A stretch of DNA of 64,000 nucleotides, taken from positions 47,707 through 111,706 of the forward strand of contig NZ_LIXZ01000013.1 of NCBI RefSeq assembly GCF_001305855.1, in the 5' to 3' direction. The notes beneath the pieces were generated by a model, which saw only the letters and a list, made by a program, of their open reading frames with translations, ran no database searches and was not told the DNA's origin. This DNA comes from Rossellomorea vietnamensis (lineage in GTDB: Bacteria > Bacillota > Bacilli > Bacillales > Bacillaceae_B). Numbering within the stretch: position 1 is the first letter of the stretch; each line of letters begins with the position of its first letter. Of the stretch, positions 15,369 to 23,568 are shown piece by piece. The position numbers and the translations under genes are program-made.

Positions 15369-15707
15369 CTATTCTGTCACTAAACTAAATTCGTGGACCC
15401 ATACTTTCATGCCCGGGTGCCACGGCATTCCTGGATGGAAGGAGAGGATGGCATTTTTATAATCCTCTACAGATTGATATCCTTCTTGCTTGGCGTGATC
15501 GTCTGTCAGTTCGCCCAGAGACTGGGAATAGACGCTGTTCACTATGTATTTCTTTTCTTGAAGTTCCATGATTTCCCCGACATCCGCGTATCTTCCATTT
15601 CGACGGGTTGCCGTTTTCGTTCCTTGAAGCACTTTTTCAACGTCTTCCGCATTTGTTACTAAACGTTCGATGGTACATGTTTTTGGTGGCAGTTCATGAT
15701 TTGTCAT
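15369..15707 (-). CDS. ASCH domain protein
   Basis: 112 residues. The region KVLQGTKTATRRNGRYADVGEIMEL is the beta-barrel core of the ASCH domain, a small PUA-like RNA- or nucleotide-binding fold. The conserved KTATRR motif lies near residue 30-35 and a Glu-containing turn (VGEIMEL) follows. Some members hydrolyse modified nucleosides; a role here is not known. It heads a two-gene unit with the membrane protein at 14912-15358. Confidence 0.75.
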   Translation of the reverse strand: MTNHELPPKTCTIERLVTNAEDVEKVLQGTKTATRRNGRYADVGEIMELQEKKYIVNSVYSQSLGELTDDHAKQEGYQSVEDYKNAILSFHPGMPWHPGMKVWVHEFSLVTE

Positions 15708-15891
15708 GTTTAAAAACCCCTTTCGACCTATACTATAGCATAGTCTAGGGTGGAGGAGAATATAAGGTGCTGTCTATATTACCGCTAAAATGTTCCTGTT
15801 GTTTCCAAAAAAGGATTTCTATCTCTAGTCGGAATGCCTCTCTGGTGCTATGATTGGATGAAATATCCGATAGAAAGAAGGCTCCTTTGAA

Positions 15892-16830
15892 TTGAAAAAA
15901 TGGCAAACGTATATCATCCTTGTGTTCATCATGCTCATATGGGGCTTTAATGTGCCGGCGTTGAAAACGCTTGTAAGCGAATTTACACCTGTTACGATTA
16001 CCTCTCTTCGCATTTTCACAGCAGGTATGACAGTATTTATTCTCCTTGGTCTTATGGGGAAGATCAGAAAGCCGACAGCAAAGGAATTCCTATTCATCAT
16101 TGCCGGTGGTCTGTTAAATGTGGTCAGTCACCATTATTTTTTATCGGTCGGGTTAACGGGAACGTCGTCTACAAATGGGGGGTTGATCCTTGGAACGGGG
16201 CCATTGTTAACGGCTTTAATGGCGACGATCATCCTCAGGAATCGGCCGACCGTGATTAAAATCATCGGGTTTCTTTCAGGCAGTGTCGGTGTGACGATCA
16301 TTGTATTGTCAGGTGGGGAAGGAATCGGTGGATTGAAGATGGGGGATCTGTTCATTTTCATCTCCATATTTTCACAGGCATTGAGCTTCATCATCATAAG
16401 CCGTGCCGCCAAGACGTTGGATCCCCGTTTATTGACGGGGTATATGCTTGTGTTCGGTTCCATTGTTCTTTTTGTCATCAGCCTGGTCACGGAACCCCGA
16501 GGACTGAAGCAATTAGGTGGGGCACCGGCCTCGATATGGGTGCTGTTTTTTGCTTCAGCCATATTGGCCACAGCTGTTGGACATATGATCTACAATCATT
16601 CGATTGGAAAAATAGGTGCTGCTGAAACATCGATTTTCCTGAACCTTAATACTTTTTTCTCACTTCTCGGAGCGGCGATTTTTCTTGGTGAGACCGTGAC
16701 AATCTATCACCTGGTCGGTCTTGTGTTCATCGTCCTTGGTGTCGTATGTGGATCCGGTACCCTGGAAGAAATTGTGGTGAAAAGAAAACGGAAACGGTTC
16801 CTGGATGGAAAACGGAATCATCAAGCATAG
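15892..16830 (+). CDS. DMT-superfamily EamA transporter
   Basis: 312 residues, TTG start behind AGAAAGAAGG. About ten transmembrane helices come from two EamA repeats. The first begins IILVFIMLIWGFNVPALK and the second near residue 155 (GDLFIFISIFSQALSFIIIS). The C-terminus is highly basic (KRKRKRF). Family members export amino acids, metabolites or drugs; the substrate is unknown. Its stop codon is inside the terminator stem (16812-16847). Confidence 0.85.
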   Translation: MKKWQTYIILVFIMLIWGFNVPALKTLVSEFTPVTITSLRIFTAGMTVFILLGLMGKIRKPTAKEFLFIIAGGLLNVVSHHYFLSVGLTGTSSTNGGLILGTGPLLTALMATIILRNRPTVIKIIGFLSGSVGVTIIVLSGGEGIGGLKMGDLFIFISIFSQALSFIIISRAAKTLDPRLLTGYMLVFGSIVLFVISLVTEPRGLKQLGGAPASIWVLFFASAILATAVGHMIYNHSIGKIGAAETSIFLNLNTFFSLLGAAIFLGETVTIYHLVGLVFIVLGVVCGSGTLEEIVVKRKRKRFLDGKRNHQA

Positions 16831-16847
16831 ATGGTTCTGTTTTTTTA
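16812..16847 (+). terminator. Terminator overlapping the EamA stop codon
   Basis: ACGGAATCATC (16812-16822) pairs fully, with G-U pairs, with GATGGTTCTGT (16830-16840) and a T-run follows. Confidence 0.75.
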
Positions 16848-16911
16848 TTCATCATAATTTTATCTTTCCTTCAATAAAATAAATGGTCAATACATTTTGA
16901 GGAGGAACGAT

Positions 16912-17433
16912 ATGCTTAATGAGCAAATTCAAAAGCTGGTGAATAATCTAATCGGGATCGAGCATGTGTCAACTACCCTTTATCTTGCTATGTCTGCCTA
17001 TATGGCGAATCAGAATTACACAGGAATGGCAAACTGGCTGAGGCTCCAATCTGAAGAGGAGCGGACACATATGTTGAAGCTCATCGACTATGTGACAGAC
17101 AGGGGAGGAATGGTGGATATTCAGCAACTCCCTGCCCAGCCGAAAGAGTATGGAACCCCTCTTCAAACTTTTCAAAAAGTGCTGGAACATGAGCAATTCG
17201 TTACCAACTCCTATCAACAGGCCTACAATTATGCCGCTCAAAATGATCAACAGACTGCTGTCATCATTCAGGAATTTCTGAGAGAACAGATTGATGAAGA
17301 AGCTCAGGCACTGACTATTGTAGATCGGTTGAAACTTGCCGGAGATAATCCCGCCGCTCTATTGGTGCTGGACCAGGAATTGGGTCAGCGTACAGCAGCA
17401 CCAGCAGCAGGTACTGCTCCTGCGGGTGGTTGA
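16912..17433 (+). CDS. Bacterial ferritin-like iron storage protein
   Basis: 173 residues; the ATG at 16912 is preceded by GAGGAGG, and the TTG at 16897 would place that site inside the gene. It is a four-helix ferritin with ferroxidase ligands in the expected order: Glu in GIEHVSTTLY (helix A), EEERTHM (helix B), LEHEQFV (helix C) and REQIDEEA (helix D). It would oxidise Fe(II) and store Fe(III) in a 24-mer shell. The C-terminal tail TAAPAAGTAPAGG is an Ala/Pro/Gly-rich extension. No Fur or PerR box was seen upstream. Confidence 0.85.
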   Translation: MLNEQIQKLVNNLIGIEHVSTTLYLAMSAYMANQNYTGMANWLRLQSEEERTHMLKLIDYVTDRGGMVDIQQLPAQPKEYGTPLQTFQKVLEHEQFVTNSYQQAYNYAAQNDQQTAVIIQEFLREQIDEEAQALTIVDRLKLAGDNPAALLVLDQELGQRTAAPAAGTAPAGG

Positions 17434-17446
17434 TTCAGGCTGTGAG

Positions 17447-17484
17447 TTCCTGCTTCCCCATTCGTGGGAGCAGGATTTTTTATT
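17447..17484 (+). terminator. Terminator of the ferritin gene
   Basis: TTCCTGCTTCCC and GGGAGCAGGA form the stem, followed by six T. Confidence 0.85.
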
Positions 17485-17557
17485 GTATTAAAATGAAAAG
17501 GGATACTCTCCAACCCAACCGTCCATACTGAAGAAAACGACTCTTATAGGTGATCAG

Positions 17558-18094
17558 ATGATATATATATACAATGATTTCGGCGGGACTCATACCACCT
17601 CCTTGGCTGCAGCTTATCACTTGCGTTTGTTGAAGCCGGGAAAGTTAACGAAGGAGGAGATCCTTTCGGTTCCATATTTTAACCAGCTCAGAAAAAAAGA
17701 CACGGGACACATTTTCTATCACGGGACCGACGAGGAAGGTAATTCCGTCTATACAATCGGACGAAGGAATTCCAAGTATGTGGTACCTGCCTTAACGGAT
17801 CTGAGTGGCATTTTATTGAATCGCTACGGACAAAAGGAAAAAATCATCATTTCCAATACTTCACCAACCGTCCCGCCAACGATGACAGCGGGAGGCTTCT
17901 TTTCAAGGGAACTGGGGATCGATTGGATCGGCGTGCCCCTCCTTGTGAAAGGGGCGAAGCAATGCCATGGTCTCATTCAACATCTCGTGGAAGAAACAAA
18001 GAGTGTGGCAACAACATCGTCAGAGCAGGTTGTTGTATTAGAAAATAAAAAATATCAATATAAAATGGGAAAAAAGGATATCTTCTGGAAGTAA
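17558..18094 (+). CDS. DUF3189 family protein
   Basis: 178 residues. It starts MIYIYNDFGGTHTTSLAAAYHL, the typical opening of the DUF3189 family found in spore-forming Firmicutes. A second conserved segment is GHIFYHGTDEEGNSVYTIGR (about 50-70). His and Asp residues in these parts look conserved, but no enzyme activity is established. There are no signal peptide or membrane helices. The start is supported only weakly by the upstream GGTGATCAG. Confidence 0.75.
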   Translation: MIYIYNDFGGTHTTSLAAAYHLRLLKPGKLTKEEILSVPYFNQLRKKDTGHIFYHGTDEEGNSVYTIGRRNSKYVVPALTDLSGILLNRYGQKEKIIISNTSPTVPPTMTAGGFFSRELGIDWIGVPLLVKGAKQCHGLIQHLVEETKSVATTSSEQVVVLENKKYQYKMGKKDIFWK

Positions 18095-18190
18095 AGCATA
18101 TTATAATGAGTAAATACTACTGGGTAAAAGGTCTGTTCTGTATGGACCCGTACATAATGGTCATACTACAGTAAAACGGAGGTGTCGACT

Positions 18191-18340
18191 TTGGAAGGTA
18201 AACCATTACCATTTCACTTTGATGGCAGTCACCATTTCGCAGCTGGGGAAACGCAAGAAAACACTCCATTTGAACTAACAGACGAAATAAGAAAAAATAT
18301 CGGAGGAAACCCGTTTGAAACACCAGGTGAAGAAGAGTAA
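18191..18340 (+). CDS. Small hypothetical protein, 49 residues
   Basis: TTG start six bases after GGAGGTG (18179-18185), a strong ribosome site. The protein is acidic, with MEGKPLPFHFDGSHHFAAG at the N-terminus and NPFETPGEEE at the end, and has no membrane helix. I do not recognise it. A perfect terminator follows 5 bases after the stop, which supports a real monocistronic gene. It is too short for most gene finders. Confidence 0.65.
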   Translation: MEGKPLPFHFDGSHHFAAGETQENTPFELTDEIRKNIGGNPFETPGEEE

Positions 18341-18345
18341 GATTT

Positions 18346-18379
18346 GAATGCTGTCCTAAGCGGGCAGCATTCTTTTTTT
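18346..18379 (+). terminator. Terminator of the 49-residue gene
   Basis: GAATGCTGTCC and GGGCAGCATTC form a stem with a 5-base loop followed by T7. Confidence 0.9.
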
Positions 18380-18453
18380 GAAAAAAAGGATAATACCATT
18401 CATATCTTCACAAAATACGATTGTGAGTCAATAGAAGAAAGGATGGATGATGA

Positions 18454-19089
18454 ATGGCAAAAGTATTATATATAACCGCGCATCCCCATGACGATACCCA
18501 ATCGTACAGCATGGCGGTTGCGAAAGCATTTATGGATACGTATAAGGAAGTGAACCAGGGCGATGAAGTGATTCATCTCGATTTGTACCGTGAGCATATT
18601 CCTCATATCGATGCGGATGTGTTCAGTGGATGGGGGAAGCTTCAATCAGGTAAAGGATTTGAGGAGCTTTCCATGGAAGAGCAGAAGAAAGTCAACCGTC
18701 TCAATGAACTATCCGATCAGTTCATCGGGGCTGATAAATACGTATTTGTTACTCCTTTCTGGAATTTTTCATTTCCACCGGTGATGAAAGCATATATCGA
18801 CTCCGTGGCAGTGGCAGGGAAATCATTCAAGTATACGGAACATGGGCCGGTTGGATTATTGACGGACAAGAAAGCGATACATATCCAGGCCAGGGGCGGT
18901 ATTTACTCTGAAGGACCGGCGGCAGGTATGGAGATGGGACATCGCTATTTAAGCCTTATCATGCAATTTTTCGGTGTACCTTCCTTTGAGGGTGTATTTG
19001 TGGAGGGACATGCCGCAATGCCGGATAAAGCACAGGAGATCAAGGAAGATGCGATTGCCCGTGCGAAAGATGCAGCACATTCTTTCTAA
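18454..19089 (+). CDS. azoR: FMN-dependent NADH-azoreductase
   Basis: 211 residues. Flavodoxin-like fold. The FMN phosphate loop is [19 protein letters not shown] (about 8-26), the conserved [17 protein letters not shown] segment is at about 100-116, and [19 protein letters not shown] near 145-163 covers the flavin. This matches the AzoR family, homodimeric NADH:quinone/azo reductases that detoxify quinones and azo dyes. In B. subtilis azoR1/azoR2 respond to thiol-reactive quinones; no such operator was recognised here. Confidence 0.9.
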   Translation: MAKVLYITAHPHDDTQSYSMAVAKAFMDTYKEVNQGDEVIHLDLYREHIPHIDADVFSGWGKLQSGKGFEELSMEEQKKVNRLNELSDQFIGADKYVFVTPFWNFSFPPVMKAYIDSVAVAGKSFKYTEHGPVGLLTDKKAIHIQARGGIYSEGPAAGMEMGHRYLSLIMQFFGVPSFEGVFVEGHAAMPDKAQEIKEDAIARAKDAAHSF

Positions 19090-19098
19090 TGAAATTAG

Positions 19099-19131
19099 AA
19101 GAGCCCAGAACATAAATGTTCGGGCTCTTTC
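19099..19131 (+). terminator. Terminator between azoR and the UMF1 gene
   Basis: GAGCCC-GAACA and TGTTC-GGGCTC pair with a 4-base loop and a T-rich tail. It lies between convergent genes and may serve both. Confidence 0.75.
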
Positions 19132-19135
19132 TTCT

Positions 19136-20410
19136 TTATACGATGGCTGACTTCTCTACGTCAGCCTCTGTCGGTTCGGGTACGAAAGCAAGGATGATAA
19201 TTCCTATGATAAAGAGGATGACAAGACTGAAGACACCACTGTTGGACGCACCGGTCATTTGCGCGGTGACTGCCACTAATAAGGGACCGAGAATCGATGC
19301 AAACTTACCGAAAATATTGTAAAACCCAAAGAACTCGTTGGCATTTTTCTTCGGTATCAGCTTTGCAAAATAAGCCCTGCTCAGTGCCTGGATGCCACCT
19401 TGAGAAGAAGCAACGAGCATGGCGAGGATCCAGAAGTCCATGGTTGTCTCTAAGAAATAGGCGTATATGCATACGATGATATACACTGAGATTCCCACAT
19501 ACAGCATCTTTTTCCCCGTAAACCTTTCGGCCAGTCTTCCGTATAGAATCGCAAAAGGTCCAGCCACCACCTGGGTCACAAATAGAATAATCAAAAGGTT
19601 GGTGGAGGTGATCCCAAGATCCGACCCGTAAGCCGTGGACATGGTGATGATGGTGCCGACCCCGTCAATATAAAAGAAGTAAGCAAGCAGGAATAAAAAG
19701 AGTGCCCGATATTTCCTGACTTCTTTCATCGTTTTGCCAAGACGTTTGAAGCTGTTTGCGACCGGGCTTTTTTCCCGTTGGATGAAGTAGCGCTGGTGTA
19801 CATTCTTCAATAGCGGTATAGAGAAGAGCCCCCACCATAAAGCGGTGATCACAAAGGCAATCTTACTGGCGACGGTGACGGAGATGGGAAGGGTCCCATT
19901 CTGGGATAAAATGATGATGGCGATGCTTAAGATGAACGGGATCGTGCTTCCGATATACCCGAATCCAAATCCCCGTGACGATACACGGTTCATCCGCTCT
20001 TCCGCCGTAACGTCGGTCAGAAAGGCATCATAGAAGACGTTCGAACCGGCTGATCCGACTGCTGCCACTGTATAAAAGACTAAAAGAAGCAGCCATTGAT
20101 CACTGGGTACGAAAGCGAGGAAGAGGGTGAATGTCACACCCAGTGCAAAGAAGAAGGTAAAGAACTTCTTCTTATATCCCTCATAATCGGCGATGGTCCC
20201 AAGGATCGGACCGATCATGGCCAGGATGAAGGTCGCAATCGCAATGGTGTATCCCAAATAGGCCGTTGAATTAGCGGCACTGACTCCGGCATTTGTAGCG
20301 GCCGCTTTATAAAAGAGCGGAAAGACGGCGGTAGAAATGATAATGGAATACGCTGAATTGGCCCAATCATAAAAAATCCAGCTGCTTTCTTCTTTCGAAA
20401 AACGTTTCAT
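19136..20410 (-). CDS. UMF1-family MFS transporter (Atg22-like)
   Basis: 424 residues with about 12 transmembrane helices. The N-terminal signature SWIFYDWANSAYSIIISTAVFPLFYK and FYDAFLTDVTAEERMNRVSSRGFGFGYIG are hallmarks of the UMF1 (vacuole effluxer Atg22-like) family. In bacteria the substrate is unknown; fungal relatives release amino acids from the vacuole. It is 32 bases downstream of the phosphodiesterase gene on the same strand, so the two probably form an operon. Confidence 0.85.
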   Translation of the reverse strand: MKRFSKEESSWIFYDWANSAYSIIISTAVFPLFYKAAATNAGVSAANSTAYLGYTIAIATFILAMIGPILGTIADYEGYKKKFFTFFFALGVTFTLFLAFVPSDQWLLLLVFYTVAAVGSAGSNVFYDAFLTDVTAEERMNRVSSRGFGFGYIGSTIPFILSIAIIILSQNGTLPISVTVASKIAFVITALWWGLFSIPLLKNVHQRYFIQREKSPVANSFKRLGKTMKEVRKYRALFLFLLAYFFYIDGVGTIITMSTAYGSDLGITSTNLLIILFVTQVVAGPFAILYGRLAERFTGKKMLYVGISVYIIVCIYAYFLETTMDFWILAMLVASSQGGIQALSRAYFAKLIPKKNANEFFGFYNIFGKFASILGPLLVAVTAQMTGASNSGVFSLVILFIIGIIILAFVPEPTEADVEKSAIV

Positions 20411-20442
20411 GATTTTTTCCCCCTAAGGAAACAGAATCTTCT

Positions 20443-21738
20443 TTATACATCCAATAATTCTTCAATCGGTTTTCCGTCTGGATTTTCTAAGGTGAGGCCG
20501 AGCAATTTTGCAAATGTCGGTCCTTCATCAATGAGGCGCATTGATGGGATTTCAAGGTTTGGACGGATTCCTTTTCCTGCAGCCATGAAGATCGTGGAGT
20601 AGTTCTCCTTTTCCGGAGAATATCCGTGAGAGCCATACGTGTACCGCTTATCCTTCACATCTTCCTGAGTGATTGTATGGATGAAGGATCCATCCAGAGT
20701 ATCTTTAAAGTAAAAACCGTGTCGGGCCTCGAGCATGAATGCACAATTTGCATCGGCTCCTTTTCCGGCAGCTTCTTCTCCTGTGAGAATGGATTCAATA
20801 CCATTGGAAGGGTCCGGTTGTAACCGTTCCAAGAGCGACCTCACTTCTTGTGTCGAATCGGGATCCCGAGTGTACACATAGGCAGAACCATCACACCCTT
20901 TGCAATACGCTTTCCAGTCAGTTACCTTCCCGCGACGGTTTACGGATATTAACCCTTTTTCCTTAAGAAGAACGTTGAGTTGCACGGCCTTCGATTCGTC
21001 TAAGGCACTATGATCTCCAAGGGCGACAATCGTCGACTTAGCATACATGCCGTTTTCCTTTAACGCTTCTATGATTCTCCCCAATCTCTCATCATGGCGG
21101 CGGAGGGCTGCATGTGCTTCTTCAGAAGAAAAACCATGGTAATGCCGCATGGTATCAAGGTCCGTAAAATGCACAAGCAATAAGTCTGGTTTCCTTTTGA
21201 TTGTTTCAACCGTCGATTCGAGGACGAAATCATCCAGCTCAGGCTGATTCAGGCCGTTGCGCATATGGCCAAAAAGACGATTCATCTGCAGTTGGAAGAG
21301 GGGACTTCCATTCAAAAGCGAGACGAGTATCTGGTTATGCCAGGGACGGTTGGCGAAGATTTCGGGCATATTATAACCAATATCCCCTTTGGCTGTCACC
21401 GGCCAAAGGAGGGCTGCCGTCGTCATTCCCGCTTTTCTGGCTTCATCATACAGGGTGGTGCCCTTTATGGATTTCCGGTGCCAATGCCAGTCCGGCGACT
21501 CTCTGCCAGGCTGGAGGAGTGTATTATTCACCACACCGTGACGATTTGGGTACTTTCCGGTTACGATTGTTGCGTGACAGGGATACGTGACAGAAGGATA
21601 GATGGTTTCAACCCCTTTGCAGTAAGATCCATGTGCAATCAGTTCCTGGAAGTGGGGAAGTTCGTTCAGGATGGGAAAGTCCAAGGCTGATAAACAATCG
21701 AAAGAGATGACTATGAGGTGATCCGTCAAACGTTTCAT
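20443..21738 (-). CDS. Type I phosphodiesterase/nucleotide pyrophosphatase family protein
   Basis: 431 residues from the ATG at 21738, which follows TTGGAGGACATT; the in-frame TTG at 21750 is part of that ribosome site. It belongs to the alkaline-phosphatase superfamily. The metal ligands and nucleophile Thr appear in order: ISFDCLSALDFP (Asp), YPSVTYPCHATIVTGKYPNRHGV (nucleophile Thr), HFTDLDTMRHYHG (Asp/His), ALGDHSALDE (Asp-His) and YTYGSHGYSPEKENYSTIF (His). It has no signal peptide, so a cytoplasmic or membrane-associated phosphodiesterase is likely. The substrate is unknown. Confidence 0.85.
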   Translation of the reverse strand: MKRLTDHLIVISFDCLSALDFPILNELPHFQELIAHGSYCKGVETIYPSVTYPCHATIVTGKYPNRHGVVNNTLLQPGRESPDWHWHRKSIKGTTLYDEARKAGMTTAALLWPVTAKGDIGYNMPEIFANRPWHNQILVSLLNGSPLFQLQMNRLFGHMRNGLNQPELDDFVLESTVETIKRKPDLLLVHFTDLDTMRHYHGFSSEEAHAALRRHDERLGRIIEALKENGMYAKSTIVALGDHSALDESKAVQLNVLLKEKGLISVNRRGKVTDWKAYCKGCDGSAYVYTRDPDSTQEVRSLLERLQPDPSNGIESILTGEEAAGKGADANCAFMLEARHGFYFKDTLDGSFIHTITQEDVKDKRYTYGSHGYSPEKENYSTIFMAAGKGIRPNLEIPSMRLIDEGPTFAKLLGLTLENPDGKPIEELLDV

Positions 21739-21862
21739 AATGTCCTCCAATATCCTCGCAGGATTTTACTATATACCTATTAATATAGCAGAACATTCAG
21801 AATAAAAATATGAAATTTCGAATAGGTGGAGGTTAAGGGGATGTAAAGGAGTCGTAAATATA

Positions 21863-21896
21863 AAAAACAGGGATGGCCGGGCCACTCCCTGTTTCG
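21863..21896 (-). terminator. Terminator of the bactofilin operon
   Basis: On the minus strand AAACAGGGA.TGGCC pairs with GGCCATCCCTGTTT and is followed by T residues. Confidence 0.85.
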
Positions 21897-21902
21897 TGTA
21901 AG

Positions 21903-22694
21903 TCAGATTTTCACTTTGTTTCTGATGGAGGAGTCCTTGTGTACATCAATGGTACCTGAGTATTCAACCGTATCGATTTCACAGTTCTCCTTTATCACGA
22001 CGTTTTTACCGCGAACAAGCTTTGCCCTCGTATGTTCAAGATTGACTTCGTCACCTTCGATCAGTTCAGAGGATAAGTAATCTTCTTTTTGCAGAAAGAA
22101 GTTGAATACCTGTTTGAATAGTTTGGTTGAATGGTGGTGAGTCACTGAAATTTTTTCACCGCCAATTTCTCTAATGGATGATTCATGGTTGATTTCAATC
22201 TGGACGTTATCAGCGTTAAGTAACCCATCGATGTGCACAGAGCCTGAAGATGAGAAGGTTTCGACTTCACAATCCTCTCCAACCGTTAAAGATCCGCTCG
22301 CTCTGATCAATCCGCCCTGAATCTTTCCGCTTACCTTGCATGAACCGCTTACCTTGAATTTTTCGATGATAAGATCCCCATTCACCTTACTGGATCCACT
22401 TATCGTCATTTCGGATGCAATCACGGACCCTTCATATTTGGAACTGCCGCTCGTTGTAATCGTTTCGGCTTTCGTATCTCCTTCAATTGAGGAAGAGCCG
22501 CTTGTTTTGATCAGCCCTGCTTTTACATCCCCTGCCACGGTACCTGAACCCGATATTCTCATTTCACGGCAGTCAATATCCCCAGCGATCTTCCCACTTC
22601 CACTGATCTTCACTTCATCAAATTGTCCTCCGCCGGATGTTCCGGACCCGCTGATCTTCAAATCATGAAGCTTTTTCTTTTCCACTGTATTCAT
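21903..22694 (-). CDS. Bactofilin/polymer-forming cytoskeletal protein (YhbE/F-like)
   Basis: 263 residues; ATG at 22694 behind GGAGGAGAATTAC. Residues about 10-165 consist of short repeats of ISGSG/TSGSS type spaced 10-20 residues apart, the right-handed beta-helix of the bactofilin (DUF583) family. A break with an amphipathic segment (about 185-215) is followed by a second short beta-helix. It lies 25 bases after a yhbD-type gene, the same pairing as B. subtilis yhbD-yhbE-yhbF, though only one bactofilin gene is present here. It probably polymerises in the cytoplasm or at the membrane. Confidence 0.85.
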   Translation of the reverse strand: MNTVEKKKLHDLKISGSGTSGGGQFDEVKISGSGKIAGDIDCREMRISGSGTVAGDVKAGLIKTSGSSSIEGDTKAETITTSGSSKYEGSVIASEMTISGSSKVNGDLIIEKFKVSGSCKVSGKIQGGLIRASGSLTVGEDCEVETFSSSGSVHIDGLLNADNVQIEINHESSIREIGGEKISVTHHHSTKLFKQVFNFFLQKEDYLSSELIEGDEVNLEHTRAKLVRGKNVVIKENCEIDTVEYSGTIDVHKDSSIRNKVKI

Positions 22695-22719
22695 GTAATT
22701 CTCCTCCAATTCAGGGACG

Positions 22720-23355
22720 TCAGATCCCTTTCGTATTCGTTAACGTGATTTTCAATTCTTCCATCATTTGTTGTAAATCGAATCTCAACACGACTTGAGC
22801 CGTATGGTCCACCAGGAAGTCTGAAGGGAGGGGAAGGAGCATCCACATATGCGCCTCACCTTTTCTGATACCGATTAGTTCAAGGGAAGATTCTTTCAAT
22901 GGTGTAAACTTTTCATGAAGAAAAAGATAAAGGGTTTGCTGAGCTTCTTTAGGGATTTCTAATCTGTTGCACTTTTCGATAATCAACATATTTAAGATAT
23001 CCTGGAATTCGTAAGCGTCTTTTACTGGTAATAGAGAGGTACAGAAAGCCATGGTTTGATCTGAAAGAAGGCCGTGGGACGAAAGCTCTCCTTCACTGAC
23101 TCCGATCCTTGTGGGATTGGGTGAAAAGAAATCCGAGAGCTCATCCAGGGAGTAATCATCTTTCATCTCTTTGATTGTATCGATCCGTGCAAGCATCTTT
23201 TCCCTCGGGAAGAACGTCTCCTGACCGGTGTAGCTGGACTTCTTGATGAACCAGCCTTCAGGGATGATATTCTTTCGTTTCCAGCGGTAAAGCTGTCCGT
23301 AAGATATCCCGGTGAGTTCCAGCACTTCTTTTTTAGAAATAAGATCTGTTTCCAT
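22720..23355 (-). CDS. yhbD: YhbD-like DUF4004 protein with MerR-type HTH
   Basis: 211 residues. The N-terminus (SKKEVLELTGISYGQLYRWKRKNIIPEGW) is a MerR-like winged helix-turn-helix. The rest (DUF4004) has no known activity. It heads the bactofilin operon. Two near-identical palindromes in its promoter (23374-23427) are good candidates for its own operator, so autoregulation is likely but unproven. Confidence 0.85.
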   Translation of the reverse strand: METDLISKKEVLELTGISYGQLYRWKRKNIIPEGWFIKKSSYTGQETFFPREKMLARIDTIKEMKDDYSLDELSDFFSPNPTRIGVSEGELSSHGLLSDQTMAFCTSLLPVKDAYEFQDILNMLIIEKCNRLEIPKEAQQTLYLFLHEKFTPLKESSLELIGIRKGEAHMWMLLPLPSDFLVDHTAQVVLRFDLQQMMEELKITLTNTKGI

Positions 23356-23373
23356 GAGGGTTCACTTCTTTCT

Positions 23374-23427
23374 GTAACAAAACATTGTTACGTTACTTTG
23401 CATTCAGTTTAACAGAACAATGTTACG
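23374..23427 (-). promoter_or_regulatory. Two palindromic operators in the yhbD promoter region
   Basis: GTAACA-N6-TGTTACG (23374-23392) and TTAACA-N6-TGTTACG (23409-23427). Centres are 35 bases apart, on nearly the same helical face offset by about a third of a turn. The spacers AAACAT and GAACAA are alike. Confidence 0.7.
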
Positions 23428-23485
23428 CAGTAAAGAAAAATTGGAAAAATATTAAAAGAGATGATTCCCGAACTTTCCAATAAAT

Positions 23486-23510
23486 GTTTACATCAACTCA
23501 TCATGGGTAC
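23486..23510 (+). promoter_or_regulatory. SigB-type promoter of katE
   Basis: GTTTAC (-35, 23486-23491) and GGGTAC (-10, 23505-23510), with 15 bases between GTTT and GGGTAC, closely match the general-stress sigma-B consensus GTTTAA-N12-14-GGGTAT. katE is a known SigB-controlled gene in B. subtilis. Confidence 0.8.
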
Positions 23511-23568
23511 TAGTTAATCAGAATGTATTACATAGTAAACATTAATAAACATAGAGAGGGATGAAAGA

